Assembly: GCA_050011775.1 (NCBI GenBank)
Contig: JBEKIL010000005.1
Coordinates: forward strand, 62,001 to 126,000
Direction: 5' to 3'
DNA: 64,000 nt
DNA from: CAVZMI01 sp050011775
GTDB taxonomy: Bacteria > Bacteroidota > Ignavibacteria > UBA10030 > CAVZMI01
The notes beneath the pieces are model-generated. The model did not search any database. It was not told the DNA's origin and saw only the letters and a program-made list of their open reading frames with translations. This document shows, in pieces, positions 54,441-63,465 of this stretch (its first letter is position 1; each line of letters starts with the position of its first letter). The position numbers and the translations under genes were made by a program.

Positions 54441-56429
54441 TCACTGTGGAATTGTTATCCGATCCCCGGGCTTGATCTTTTGCTTCACCCCACGATTTGC
54501 CTGCTGTAGTGTATTAACGGAGATGTTGAATTTTTTCGAAATGCTCCAGAGCGTATCGCCCGGTTTTACCACGTATCGATTAAATGTTTCACTTCTCTTT
54601 GCCATGTGTATCTTAGGATTGCCGGATCCTTTTTTCTTTGGTAACGATTTATTTTGCATACCGGCGGTCTTATTTTGCACAACATGGGAGCTTCGGGGGT
54701 AGATCGTCATGGTCTGGCCGATTCTAATCTTCGAGCCGTATGGAATGTCGTTCCAATTCCGCAGGTCGCTGATCCGTGCACCGTGATCAGCCGCGATTTT
54801 GCCGAGTGTATCGCCTTTCTTCACTCTATACATAACCTGCTGACCTTTTAATGAACCCTTCACCGGTTTCGCTCTTGATCGACGCGGAAGCTGCTCTTCA
54901 TCGATATTCGAAGCGTACTCACGGCCGTCGTTCGGTACCGGAATAGTCAACACTTTACCGACCGAAATTCGCGCACCATTTGGAAGACGATTCATTTCCC
55001 GGATGATCCCGACTGAGACTCCATAGTGCCTGGCGATTTTTGAGAGCGTTTCTCCACGGTGGATTTTATGGACTGCAAAATTTCTCCTCTGATTTTCTGG
55101 GACCGCAGCATATTTCACCGCGAACTGTTCTTTTCTTCCTGATGGAATTCGAAGCGTGTACATTTTTTTACCCGGCGGTGTCGTCCATCGGAGAAGTTCC
55201 GGGTTGAGATCCTGCAATGTGTCAAGCATTGTCGAGGCACACTGGGCTAATACTTTCAAATCTATCCCACCGCCCACCTTAACTGTATCCCAGGCCAACG
55301 GCGGTTCAATTTCTGTTAATTCGAATCCATATTCCGCCGGATTTAAACCGATAAGAGTGACGGCGATGAATTGCGGGATATAGTTGCGGGTCTGTCTCGG
55401 CAAATATTTTCGCATCATCCAGAAATCTTCCGATCCGCTCCGGCGCTCACCTCTGTTGATCCATCCCGCACCCGCGTTGTACGCTCCGAGAACAAGGTAC
55501 CAGTCGCCAAATAGTCCGTGTAAATCTCGAAGGTGTTGTGCTGCAGCATGAGTTGCCTTTTCAAAGTCGCGCCGTTCATCGTACCACCAGCAGCTCTGTA
55601 AATCGTATAACTGGCCTGTCCTCTTGATGAACTGCCAGATTCCCACGGCATTTTTCCATGACCTCGCAACCGGATTCAAACCGCTCTCCGGTAATGCAAG
55701 AAATACCATTTCTTCCGGAACACCATACTCATGGAATATTCGCTTCATCAGCGGGAAATATTTGCCCGACATCCTGAGCCAGTGTTCCATATGATGCCGG
55801 CCCCTACCCTGGAAAAAAGCAATATGCTGCTCGACGGAATAATTCATCACAAGCGGGATCGAAGTCGTGGGCAATTTCGATGGCACCTGAACACGACTGA
55901 CATCCACTGTATCGATAACCTGATTGAGTTTCTCCCGCAGCGCAAAGACCGAGCTCTCGGGTCCGAGACTGTCAACCGAAGCGATGTATCGCTCATAATC
56001 TTCAATTACGCTTCGCAGCAGGTCGTGGAAATCCTGGTTTGCTTCGGTCTCAGGATAGTTACTGAGATCATCAAGTAGCGAAATTGCCTTTTCAAACTCG
56101 GCGGCGGTCTTCGCTGAATCCTCGGTACTCTGAGCATGAAGAGCGACAAGATAATGCAGACGGGCACGTTCGAGCTTCTTTGCAATGACATCGTTCGCGT
56201 CGCTGTTCAGGCTGTCAGGAAGCTCAGTCCCCGAAAGACTATCAGCAACAACATCATATGACATCGCCGTTGAATCCGGTGCATCCACAGTGAGCGAATC
56301 GGGAACAACAGGTGACACGGGAAAACTATTGGGTGGAGACTGACGGGGAACGGATTTCTGAGACGAGCAGCCTGCAATTACTATGATAATAACGACAGCG
56401 AAGAAACCCCAACGTGATAAACCTTTCAT
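54441..56429 (-). CDS. LysM-containing membrane-bound lytic transglycosylase (MltD-like)
   Basis: A 662-residue lipoprotein: the signal ends in VIIIVIAGCSS, with Cys21 at the lipobox. After a linker rich in Ser, Pro and Asp (30-190) comes the lysozyme-like domain, with catalytic Glu in FLALPESGLNPVARS, then AVGIWQFIKRTGQLY and VLGAYNAGAGWINRG. Three LysM domains follow (about 455-500 HKIHRGETLSKIARHYG; 530-580 YRVKKGDTLGKIAADHG; 615-660 YVVKPGDTLWSISKKFN) and bind peptidoglycan. This is the MltD plan. It cleaves glycan strands during wall turnover at the outer membrane's inner face. Confidence 0.93.
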   Translation of the reverse strand: MKGLSRWGFFAVVIIIVIAGCSSQKSVPRQSPPNSFPVSPVVPDSLTVDAPDSTAMSYDVVADSLSGTELPDSLNSDANDVIAKKLERARLHYLVALHAQSTEDSAKTAAEFEKAISLLDDLSNYPETEANQDFHDLLRSVIEDYERYIASVDSLGPESSVFALREKLNQVIDTVDVSRVQVPSKLPTTSIPLVMNYSVEQHIAFFQGRGRHHMEHWLRMSGKYFPLMKRIFHEYGVPEEMVFLALPESGLNPVARSWKNAVGIWQFIKRTGQLYDLQSCWWYDERRDFEKATHAAAQHLRDLHGLFGDWYLVLGAYNAGAGWINRGERRSGSEDFWMMRKYLPRQTRNYIPQFIAVTLIGLNPAEYGFELTEIEPPLAWDTVKVGGGIDLKVLAQCASTMLDTLQDLNPELLRWTTPPGKKMYTLRIPSGRKEQFAVKYAAVPENQRRNFAVHKIHRGETLSKIARHYGVSVGIIREMNRLPNGARISVGKVLTIPVPNDGREYASNIDEEQLPRRSRAKPVKGSLKGQQVMYRVKKGDTLGKIAADHGARISDLRNWNDIPYGSKIRIGQTMTIYPRSSHVVQNKTAGMQNKSLPKKKGSGNPKIHMAKRSETFNRYVVKPGDTLWSISKKFNISVNTLQQANRGVKQKIKPGDRITIPQ

Positions 56430-56567
56430 TCGCTCCCTTCATGTAATGACATAGTATAATATATCCCACAAAAAAAAGAAAATCAAGCTATTTCTCTTAA
56501 TAATGAAGAAGTACGGCACCATACATCATCTTTTGTAATTAGTCCGGTACTATTTTTCCATTGAGAC

Positions 56568-57665
56568 TCAGGGAATGATGCGATCTATGATTCCACCTCC
56601 GACAACATCGTCGCCTTCGTACAATACAATCGACTGACCCGGTGTCATGGCACGCTTCGGCTCATCAAAGAGAACTTCAAGCGATCCATTTTCAGATGTA
56701 CGAACGACGGCCATGCTACCCGGATCCTTATAACGAATCTTTCCAGAGAGTCTTTTCGGCTCCCTGATCTTTTCATATTTAATAGTATTCACATGAGAAG
56801 CCATAAGCCCGCGATGGAGAAGTTCGCCTTCACCACCGAGTATGATCCGATTATTCTGCGGATCGATCGATATTACATAGAGTGGAGCTGCCGATGAAAT
56901 TCCCAGACCGCGGCGCTGACCGATAGTATAAAAAGGATAACCCTCATGTCTGCCGACAACTTTCCCGTCGATAACCACCTCCCCGTCGTCCACGCGTTCC
57001 TTAAGTCCCTTCACTTTCTCACGCAGAAAACGCGCGTAATCGTCATCGGGAATAAAGCATATCTCAAAACTCTCGTCTTTCGTTGCAGGAAAGAGTTCGA
57101 ACTTTGCGGCGAGTGCACGGACTTCATGCTTCGTGAGCTCGGCAAGCGGAAACAGTGTTCTGCCCAATAACTTCTGATCCAGGCCCCAGAGTGCATATGA
57201 TTGATCCTTCGACTCGTCCTTCCCTTTTGAAAGCACATACCGGTTGAGGGTCTGATCTAATCTTATTCTTGCATAATGGCCGGTGGCTATGAATTCCGCA
57301 TCGAGTTCATCGGCTTTGCGGATTAGTTCGCTCCATTTGACTCCGGGGTTACATACAACGCAGGGATTTGGGGTTCGGCCGGCGAGATATTCATCTACAA
57401 AATAATCTATCACAAGTTGTTCAAATTTTTCTGAAACATCAATGACTTGATGAGGGAAACCAAGCTTCGAGGCAACAGTCCGGGCATCATTGATGTGATC
57501 GGGAGAGCAACAGGTTTTCCTATTGTAGATATTTTCGTACTGGCAAGTCTTTAATGTAATACCGATGATATCATATCCGGCTTCAATGAGAAGAGCGGCC
57601 GCAACCGAAGAATCGACCCCTCCGCTCATCGCTACAACAACTTTCTTCCGAACGTTTGATGCCAA
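56568..57665 (-). CDS. mnmA: tRNA-specific 2-thiouridylase MnmA
   Basis: About 365 residues. I prefer the TTG at 57665 because GAGGAG lies just upstream and the family's VVVAMSGGVDSSVAAALL follows within a few residues; the open frame extends further to 57764, but those codons run into an inverted repeat. MnmA adds sulfur to U34 of the Lys, Glu and Gln tRNAs. The PP-loop is SGGVDSS, the catalytic cysteines are in NPCVVCNPGVKW and the later CFIPDDDY, and the C-terminal domain holds PFYTIGQRRGLGI and AMTPGQSIVLY. Confidence 0.93.
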   Translation of the reverse strand: MASNVRKKVVVAMSGGVDSSVAAALLIEAGYDIIGITLKTCQYENIYNRKTCCSPDHINDARTVASKLGFPHQVIDVSEKFEQLVIDYFVDEYLAGRTPNPCVVCNPGVKWSELIRKADELDAEFIATGHYARIRLDQTLNRYVLSKGKDESKDQSYALWGLDQKLLGRTLFPLAELTKHEVRALAAKFELFPATKDESFEICFIPDDDYARFLREKVKGLKERVDDGEVVIDGKVVGRHEGYPFYTIGQRRGLGISSAAPLYVISIDPQNNRIILGGEGELLHRGLMASHVNTIKYEKIREPKRLSGKIRYKDPGSMAVVRTSENGSLEVLFDEPKRAMTPGQSIVLYEGDDVVGGGIIDRIIP

Positions 57666-57744
57666 AGGCTCCTCTTGAATCGTGAATGAAATTCTATCTT
57701 CAATATATGAAATTTCTGAAGGATATACCAAAACCCTAATAGAA

Positions 57745-58226
57745 AATATAACCACAGAGAGCACAGAGATAAATAGAAGAGGACACAGAGGATAATATAA
57801 ACACTGTTAAAGTATAATCCTACGGATGCCGTCTTTCAATAACATTACATTGAAATTGATTAGTAGTCCTAATTTGCATTGTGTAAGACGCAAATATGTC
57901 AGAACTTGCGCTAGATGAATATCGTTAAGAGCTTCAACTGATTTTACTTCAATGATAAGTCGATTCTCAACGAAAAGATCAATACGATAGCCACATTCGA
58001 GATATACTTTTTCATATACCAACGGTAATGGGAATTCTTTTTGAACCCAAAGACCTCCTTTTAGCATCTCATAGTACAAGCATTCCTTATAGGCTGATTC
58101 CAGAAGTCCAGGACCTAATGCCTGATGAACTTTAATAGCACAGCCAATTACTCTTGTGGCTATTTCATTTTCTATCATCTCTCTGTGTCCTTTTTTTATC
58201 CTTTGTGTCCTCCGTGGTTATATTTA
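57745..58226. repeat. Inverted repeats flanking the GxxExxY gene
   Basis: The left copy (57745-57798) begins AATATAACCACAGAGAGCAC and continues GAGGACACAGAGGATAA. The right copy (58179-58226), read on the other strand, begins AATATAACCACGGAGGACAC and continues AAAGGATAAAAAAAGGACAC. The two are inverted and together bracket the 124-codon gene at 57807-58178. Sequences of this CCACAGAGGACACAGAG kind are known to accompany GxxExxY genes widely, so the whole 480 bases looks like a mobile unit. Confidence 0.75.
57807..58178 (-). CDS. GxxExxY family protein
   Basis: A 123-residue protein with all family marks: the name-giving motif in GPGLLESAYKECL, LVYEKVYLECGYRIDLFVEN, the acidic core IIEVKSVEAL and LAQVLTYLRLTQCKLGLLINF. 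The fold is PD-(D/E)xK nuclease-like: Asp in YRIDLF, then Glu-x-Lys in IIEVKS. The biological role is unknown. It sits alone between inverted repeats, in the gap upstream of mnmA, and its start codon abuts the right repeat. Confidence 0.92.
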   Translation of the reverse strand: MIENEIATRVIGCAIKVHQALGPGLLESAYKECLYYEMLKGGLWVQKEFPLPLVYEKVYLECGYRIDLFVENRLIIEVKSVEALNDIHLAQVLTYLRLTQCKLGLLINFNVMLLKDGIRRIIL

Positions 58227-58241
58227 TCGAAACACAATCCG

Positions 58242-60185
58242 CTAGAAAGAAATATCCAATTGCATATGCAGCGAATTGTCCAGCCCGCCTTCGATCGTAT
58301 CATATCCGCTTCCGAGCGACTTCACCCCGCTCTTTCGCAGTTCAGAATATTTCACACTGAATTTACACACGTTGCCGACCGTGTAAGACGCAAGCACATA
58401 CCATCGAAATCCTTTCCCAAAAAGAGCAGGCGCTGTGAACGCTCCGCTTACATCCCCTTCATACTCATAAAGCGCAAACTGGTACGAATCGGTCTCATAG
58501 TACACTATCCTTCCTTCAACCCTGAACTTTGGACGAATATTTACACGAACATTTTGATATAGAAGTAATCCACTCTCGCTGGATGAATCATTCACACGAG
58601 TCAATTCGATCCGCGTATGAAATACAAATCCCGGCCATGGTTCAATTTCCACGTCAGCGCGGGGCGTCTGGCGCTTCTGCTCATTAATCTCCTGCCGGGT
58701 ATCAACCCGGTATCGTATTCTTACCTGAGTTGATTTTGAAAGATCGGCTTCGAGCTCCACGAGGACATCCCGGCCGTTCGTCGCGAGCGGATTCTGGTAT
58801 GTGCGCCACGGAAATTCATAAAAATCCCAGTAAGTCGAAAACCGCATATTCGAGAGAATATCCGTTCTAAATCCAATATAAACGCCGCGCTCATTCTGCA
58901 TCGTTTCGCCGTGCTCCCCAAAACTCGATCCGAAGAGCGAAATGAATCTTTCGGGATACAACCGATACCCGACGGCGCATTGGAGCGATGGCAAACGGAG
59001 CACGATTCCCGTCGTCCCGCCTATGGTTCCGCTGCGATCCCTCATCCACTCTCCCGATAGATAAAGGGATTCCCGGTTCGTCTCGAGAGGAAATTCTGCA
59101 TTATAATCGAGCGCGAATGATGTATAATTACTTCCTGAAGGTTTGAAAGGATCGTTTGGCAACAGCGATGGATCAAGATGTGCACTGTACCACAGGCAAC
59201 CGATGCTGGCATTCTGCAAAAAAGTCCAGCCAAGGCGGGCTCCGATAATGCTTTCCCGAGCGGCAGCATACTTGGCTTTTTCGGCATCGGTCCTATAATA
59301 CCCGAGATCATAGAGCGATGATATTGCGCCTGAATCGTTTAATGTAGCATCGATGGTTTTTCTGGAGAGAAAGAAATATCCGTCAACAGAGCTCGCTTTG
59401 AAATTGACTCCCCCGCCCCTGAAGAAATGCGTTTCACCTGTCGACCGATACGGAACCACACCGCGCGTTGTGCGCAATAAGGGTAGAATGACGTCGCTCC
59501 CCTTTCCGAACGATGAGGAATACCCGAATGCCGCGCCGTTGCCACTCTCAATAATAAAATCGCCTGCGACGGCTGAAGTAATGAATCCTACTTTTTTCAA
59601 TAAAATATAGCCGCTTGTAAAATCGGTGAGCGAAGATTCCCCGGCATCCTTCTCTGTGAGAAACGAGGCCTCAACATAATCGTTCACTTTCCATGTCAAG
59701 CGATTCATTAGAGCCGGGCGCGATCCTTCATATATTCCTGTTGTGTATCCGCGTGATTTCTGGAAATCATACAGACATCGAGACCTCAGCAGAACAGACG
59801 GCTGATGTTCCGGCGATCCAAAACCGGTAAACGTATGCAAATACGGAAGGAGCCGTGGATCAAGGTCTTGGATATCGTCGATTTGCGACATTGTCCGCAG
59901 TGTTCCAGCTTCTGTTTTTCTTTTCAGAATCATGTCGGCGGTGAGCGGATCTATTCCGGGAATAGAGATAAGCTCTTCTTTTGAAGCGGTATTTAGATCG
60001 ATCGGCTGTTCGATTCGATCGTTTAAATCCTCGAGAAATTGCTGGCCGGACAGCGACTGGATTTGGTCTTCAATTATATAATCAATTGGTCGGGAGTCGA
60101 GAAAATCCCGATTTGTGGAATCGATAAGCGACTGCGCATAAAGGCTGATAGAACAAATAAACCAGCAAATAAAAATTTTTTTCAA
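58242..60185 (-). CDS. Helix-hairpin-helix domain outer-membrane beta-barrel protein
   Basis: A 647-residue protein starting at a TTG five bases after the previous stop, with AAAGGGA upstream and a signal peptide (IFICWFICSISLYAQ). Residues 55-115 contain two helix-hairpin-helix motifs of the ComEA kind (DLNTASKEELISIPGIDPLT; DDIQDLDPRLLPYLHTF). From about residue 125 to the end, alternating hydrophobic/aromatic strands (VTWKVNDYVEASFLTEK-type segments) predict a beta-barrel of 20 or so strands, closing with DNSLHMQLDISF. The ComEA-type motif binds DNA in competence proteins. A role at the outer membrane in DNA uptake is conceivable but unproven. Confidence 0.75.
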   Translation of the reverse strand: MKKIFICWFICSISLYAQSLIDSTNRDFLDSRPIDYIIEDQIQSLSGQQFLEDLNDRIEQPIDLNTASKEELISIPGIDPLTADMILKRKTEAGTLRTMSQIDDIQDLDPRLLPYLHTFTGFGSPEHQPSVLLRSRCLYDFQKSRGYTTGIYEGSRPALMNRLTWKVNDYVEASFLTEKDAGESSLTDFTSGYILLKKVGFITSAVAGDFIIESGNGAAFGYSSSFGKGSDVILPLLRTTRGVVPYRSTGETHFFRGGGVNFKASSVDGYFFLSRKTIDATLNDSGAISSLYDLGYYRTDAEKAKYAAARESIIGARLGWTFLQNASIGCLWYSAHLDPSLLPNDPFKPSGSNYTSFALDYNAEFPLETNRESLYLSGEWMRDRSGTIGGTTGIVLRLPSLQCAVGYRLYPERFISLFGSSFGEHGETMQNERGVYIGFRTDILSNMRFSTYWDFYEFPWRTYQNPLATNGRDVLVELEADLSKSTQVRIRYRVDTRQEINEQKRQTPRADVEIEPWPGFVFHTRIELTRVNDSSSESGLLLYQNVRVNIRPKFRVEGRIVYYETDSYQFALYEYEGDVSGAFTAPALFGKGFRWYVLASYTVGNVCKFSVKYSELRKSGVKSLGSGYDTIEGGLDNSLHMQLDISF

Positions 60186-60190
60186 CTTGA

Positions 60191-61045
60191 TTAGTTCCCT
60201 TTAAGTAATCCTACGCTGGGTGGATTTGGCGGGATAGGTGAAAAAGCGATCGCGAGAGTCACGTAATGACTGATTCCAAGCGGCTGATGATATTGAATAG
60301 CATATTCAATATGAAAATATGAAAATGAGAATCCGAACCCTCCAGCGATTATCGACGGTTCGCTCGATGTACCGACCGAGAATGAAAGTGCATTCAATGG
60401 CATGTATTCGAGACCATATTTCATTGAAACCGGGAATTGAAAATCTTTAAACAACTCGGCCGATATAGAAACATGCGGCAGGAGATCGATCGCCGTGCCG
60501 ATTGTTATAGTCTGCGGCAGCGGTTCGCGCGATGATCCGATGCGCGGGTTGTTAATATTTGTAACGACAAAACCGGCTCGGATCGAAGAACCGAAATGTG
60601 TTATGACGCCGGCATCGAGTCCGGTAGTTCCGCCGCTTCCATAATTTTGGATGGAAAGATGATAGTACGAAAGTGAAAGGCCTATATCGAAAATCGAACC
60701 GATAGATCGCCCCCACGAAATGCGTCCTGTGAATTCCTGATACAGCTCATAACCGAAGGCCGAAGCCGATGCGCCAAAACCTCCGGCTTTTGTATCGAAA
60801 GCACCGCCTGCACCGGTTTCTTTAAGCTCTGTGATTCCAAATGGCGCCGGATTAAACGAGCCGAGAAGGTATATGTACTCTGTTTTTGCTAGTGAGGCGG
60901 GATTTACGAGCCACCGGCCAAAACCGTAGGATGCGGCTCCGCTCGTCCCCATACTGAATGCTGAAGCGGGACGGAATGATCGTTCGAATCCGGCATGAAG
61001 CGATATTGGGAGGAATAAGAACAGCAGAACCAATCGCAGCGACAT
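60191..61045 (-). CDS. PorV/PorQ-like outer-membrane beta-barrel protein
   Basis: A 284-residue protein with a signal peptide (LVLLFLFLPISLHAG). The next segment ASAFSMGTSGAASYGFGRWL and WLVNPASLAKTE is the N-terminal pattern of the PorV/PorQ/UPF0164 family. Amphipathic strands follow (ISAELFKDFQFPVSMKYGLE, GGFGFSFSYFHIEYAIQYH). Family members take part in type IX secretion or are FadL-like transporters. The gene is cotranscribed with the helix-hairpin-helix barrel. This assignment fits the type IX sorting domains at 31.4 and 34.9 kb. Confidence 0.65.
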   Translation of the reverse strand: MSLRLVLLFLFLPISLHAGFERSFRPASAFSMGTSGAASYGFGRWLVNPASLAKTEYIYLLGSFNPAPFGITELKETGAGGAFDTKAGGFGASASAFGYELYQEFTGRISWGRSIGSIFDIGLSLSYYHLSIQNYGSGGTTGLDAGVITHFGSSIRAGFVVTNINNPRIGSSREPLPQTITIGTAIDLLPHVSISAELFKDFQFPVSMKYGLEYMPLNALSFSVGTSSEPSIIAGGFGFSFSYFHIEYAIQYHQPLGISHYVTLAIAFSPIPPNPPSVGLLKGN

Positions 61046-61936
61046 AAATAGAAGGATAAAATGAGTGATAAAAGAGGCCTCATTTGTATTACCGCTGTCA
61101 TATGATATTTTGTGACAACATAATAGCCTACTCTCCTTTATATTTATAGCGGGACCAGCGATTTTGTCGTCCAGGATTTTCTTATTATTGAAATAAGCAA
61201 TAATTAAGGTAATTCCACTCAGACTTTTCTAAAATAATTTAAGAAATTTGTTTTGTTCCTTTCTTTCCAGAAAGAAAGGAACAGAAAGAAAGCCTGCACC
61301 TAAAGGTACTGCGCACAGATAATAAAATCTAAGTTCGTTAATATACACTGACAAAATCGCAACCCGCATGAAGTGGCATCCTCCGCGCACTGTTTAGATG
61401 GCAAACCCAAATCCGTCGATCTCGGCCTTATTAGACATGGATAATTCTTTTGTACCTTTTTATATGCCTCGATCGAAACGCACGAGATTGCGCCAACGCA
61501 CGGCCTCCCTTCTTCCCGCTGCTCACCAGCGATTTTGTCGTCAATATTTTTTTTACTACTGAGAAAAGACAATTGAATTATTAGGCGGTCATATTTCATG
61601 ACTCGATATATGAAAACCTTGAAAAATGTATTCTGAGAGTATTAAATGGGGTATGAGGAACTTACTTGAGTTATCAAGTCGCAAATGACTCAAAATTTCG
61701 CACCCTTGAACAAAAATTGCATTTTAATTCGCAATTTTGTACACTCACAGTAATTGACAGCTTTAAATCGGTTCAGCACAGTGCTTGGAAAGATTGTACA
61801 TCCGCTTGATGCAATGGTAAAAGAGCTGCCAAAAGAAGAAAAGGATAATAAACTTTATCTGCCTGATTCAGATTAAAAAAATAATTACGCAATACCACAA
61901 AGTGGTACTGTTCCACCGTATAGCGTCTATACAAAT
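61046..61936. other. Gene-poor region with repeats
   Basis: About 890 bases with no convincing gene. It holds the 28-base perfect palindrome GTTCCTTTCTTTCC/GGAAAGAAAGGAAC-type element near 61255-61282, direct repeats at 61154 and 61525, and a short frame 61754-61876 (KIVHPLDAMVKELPKEEK, ending in a stop) that looks like the C-terminal remnant of an unidentified protein. A 99-codon minus-strand frame at 61300-61599 lies across the repeats and has poor coding character. Confidence 0.5.
61154..61542 (+). repeat. Direct repeats about 370 bases apart
   Basis: ACCAGCGATTTTGTCGTC occurs at 61154-61171 and again at 61525-61542. Weaker similarity continues for another 40 bases in each copy (ATTTTCTTATTATTGAAATA against ATTTTTTTTACTACTGAGAA). 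The segment between has no recognisable gene. They may mark the ends of a lost or decayed insertion. Confidence 0.55.
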
Positions 61937-61943
61937 GTTATGC
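61937..61943 (+). repeat. attC R'-like core GTTATGC
   Basis: GTTATGC followed by GCAAG is the R' form common in integron cassettes. A GC-rich hairpin (GGGTTCGCAGCCC region, 61986-62010) and a small frame at 62016 follow. No matching left half was found, so this is weak alone. Confidence 0.35.
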
Positions 61944-62015
61944 GCAAGCAAAGTTCATTTCCTAAGGCGTTTTGCGGCCCGGCCGGGGTTCGCAGCCCGG
62001 TGGATGGGCTGTAGA

Positions 62016-62183
62016 ATGGAAAAAGAGAATCTTATGCCGACCCACATAAGACGCCATGCCACACGAAGCGAAGAGACACAAGTGGTTGAGTTTGAAGGAA
62101 TTATTGCAGTAGGATCTGGCATGGCAACGGCGTGTTATACGGGTCGCGAACAAGTGTTTCACATAATAGGCGGATCGTTCTAA
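62016..62183 (+). CDS. Small hypothetical protein, 55 residues, cassette-like
   Basis: An open frame from the ATG at 62016 encodes a soluble 55-residue protein (THIRRHATRSEETQVVEFEG, ending in FHIIGGSF) that I do not recognise. The ribosome binding site is poor; an in-frame ATG at 62034 has AGAGA upstream and may be used instead. It lies between attC-like cores at 61937 (GTTATGC) and 62189 (GTTAGGG), which is the main reason to list it. Confidence 0.4.
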   Translation: MEKENLMPTHIRRHATRSEETQVVEFEGIIAVGSGMATACYTGREQVFHIIGGSF

Positions 62184-62186
62184 TCA

Positions 62187-62532
62187 ATGTTAGGGCGCAA
62201 CCATATTAAGATACGTGCAAAACTGAAAGAATCGCTTTTAATAGCACTATTTATCGAATTCTTATTCGTAATCTATTTAATAATGAAAACAGCAATCCAA
62301 GGTGGGCGCACAGTACTCAATTGGATCGTTGAAATTCATAAATCGTTTTCGATTGCTTTTGTATTTGTAGGAGAGTTATTATCTGGCATCATTGGTGTAA
62401 TCTTTTTTAATTGGTTCGATTATTATTTTGGACATAGTTGTTTTAACAATTGTAATAAAGTTTATTTATATGTTTGTAAAATTTCTACAGGTGAAGAAGA
62501 ATCCGAATGTATGCGTATCCTCGGAGGATTCC
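62187..62532 (+). pseudogene. Small membrane-protein gene, apparently frameshifted
   Basis: From the ATG at 62187 the frame encodes two hydrophobic helices (LLIALFIEFLFVIYLIM; FSIAFVFVGELLSGIIGVIFF). After a run of six T at 62402-62407 this frame turns polar and Cys-rich, while the next frame becomes hydrophobic (IGSIIILDIVVLTIVIKFIY) and stays open into the following gene. The likely original was a three- or four-helix protein broken by a one-base slip in the T run, or there is a sequencing error. GTTAGGGC (62189-62196) overlaps its start and is attC-like. This segment is AT-rich, in sharp contrast to the next gene. Confidence 0.45.
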
Positions 62533-63444
62533 GTGACCGGGGAGTACAAGACCCCCCGTAGAGTCAGTCGTGCGTTGCTCGTCGTCAGCGCTATCTCCCT
62601 TCTCGTCTTATGGCCGTTGGCTGCAGTAGTACTGTTCCGGGGAAACACATTGGGTTTCGCAATTTCTCTCTTCGGTTCGGGGCTCTCCCAAGGTCCATTT
62701 CTCGCTGGCTACGCCTTTGCCCGTGCTGACCGCAAACAGTGGTGGCGGTGGCTAGTCCTGGTCACCGGTGGATTGGGAATTCTCATGTTCTCATTGGTTG
62801 ATGCCGTCAACCTCGACCTAGATGGCTTCTTTGAGCTCCTGATCCTGTTAACAATAGGCCCGGCTATCGGTCACACGATGATGACCACCATCGTCGGGCC
62901 GCTCATCTTTGGCCGAATTCTGTGTGGATGGGGATGTTGGCGAGCGATGGTGCTCGAGCGTCTTCCCGTTGGCAAAGGCTCGGGCCGGCGCAAGGGTGTT
63001 TGGGTTTGGATGCCGCTTGTCGGTGTGGCCGTCAGTTTTGCGGCCGCAGTTCTGTTCGTGCTGGTGCTAGACTCCCAGCCGGGCGGAGCCCACGGACACA
63101 TGCGCGGCAACAGCATCTGGCCCGTCGCTGCCGGCGTTGCCGTTTACTATGCGGCAGCTATTGCGCTGGCACTGGCTCTGCACGACCAACGCGCGTTCTG
63201 CAAATACCTTTGTCCCACCGGATTCATTCTGCGTTGGACGAGCCGCCCGGCGCTTCTCCATGTCTCTGCCCAGGCCGAGGCGTGCACCGAATGCGAGGCG
63301 TGCACGGAAGTCTGTCCAATGGACATTCCCGTGGCTGCGCGTGTAAAAATGGGCACACGCATTGGCAAAGGCGATTGCATCCTCTGTCAGCGTTGCGTTG
63401 AGAGCTGTCCGACCGGAGCGCTGAAAACGAGTCTTAAAAAGTAA
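62533..63444 (+). CDS. NapH/NosR-like 4Fe-4S membrane protein
   Basis: A 303-residue protein from a GTG at 62533, chosen for GGAGG at 62523-62527. Five or six membrane helices (LLVVSAISLLVLWPLAAVVL; FFELLILLTIGPAIGHTMM; WPVAAGVAVYYAAAIALALA) hold two cysteine motifs, CGWGC near residue 137 and CKYLCPTG near 227, as in NapH/NosR/RdxA proteins. The C-terminal part binds two 4Fe-4S clusters: CTECEACTEVCP and CILCQRCVESCP. Such proteins pass electrons from quinol toward periplasmic reductases. The gene is visibly more GC-rich than its neighbours, and an attC-like site follows 21 bases after the stop, so it looks like an acquired cassette. Confidence 0.8.
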   Translation: MTGEYKTPRRVSRALLVVSAISLLVLWPLAAVVLFRGNTLGFAISLFGSGLSQGPFLAGYAFARADRKQWWRWLVLVTGGLGILMFSLVDAVNLDLDGFFELLILLTIGPAIGHTMMTTIVGPLIFGRILCGWGCWRAMVLERLPVGKGSGRRKGVWVWMPLVGVAVSFAAAVLFVLVLDSQPGGAHGHMRGNSIWPVAAGVAVYYAAAIALALALHDQRAFCKYLCPTGFILRWTSRPALLHVSAQAEACTECEACTEVCPMDIPVAARVKMGTRIGKGDCILCQRCVESCPTGALKTSLKK

Positions 63445-63465
63445 TTGTCAGCCAATTATGTCTGC

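Noticed and set aside
61300..61599. 99-codon minus-strand gene
   Set aside because: It overlaps the direct repeats, lacks a ribosome binding site and has a Cys/Ser-rich composition unlike real proteins here.
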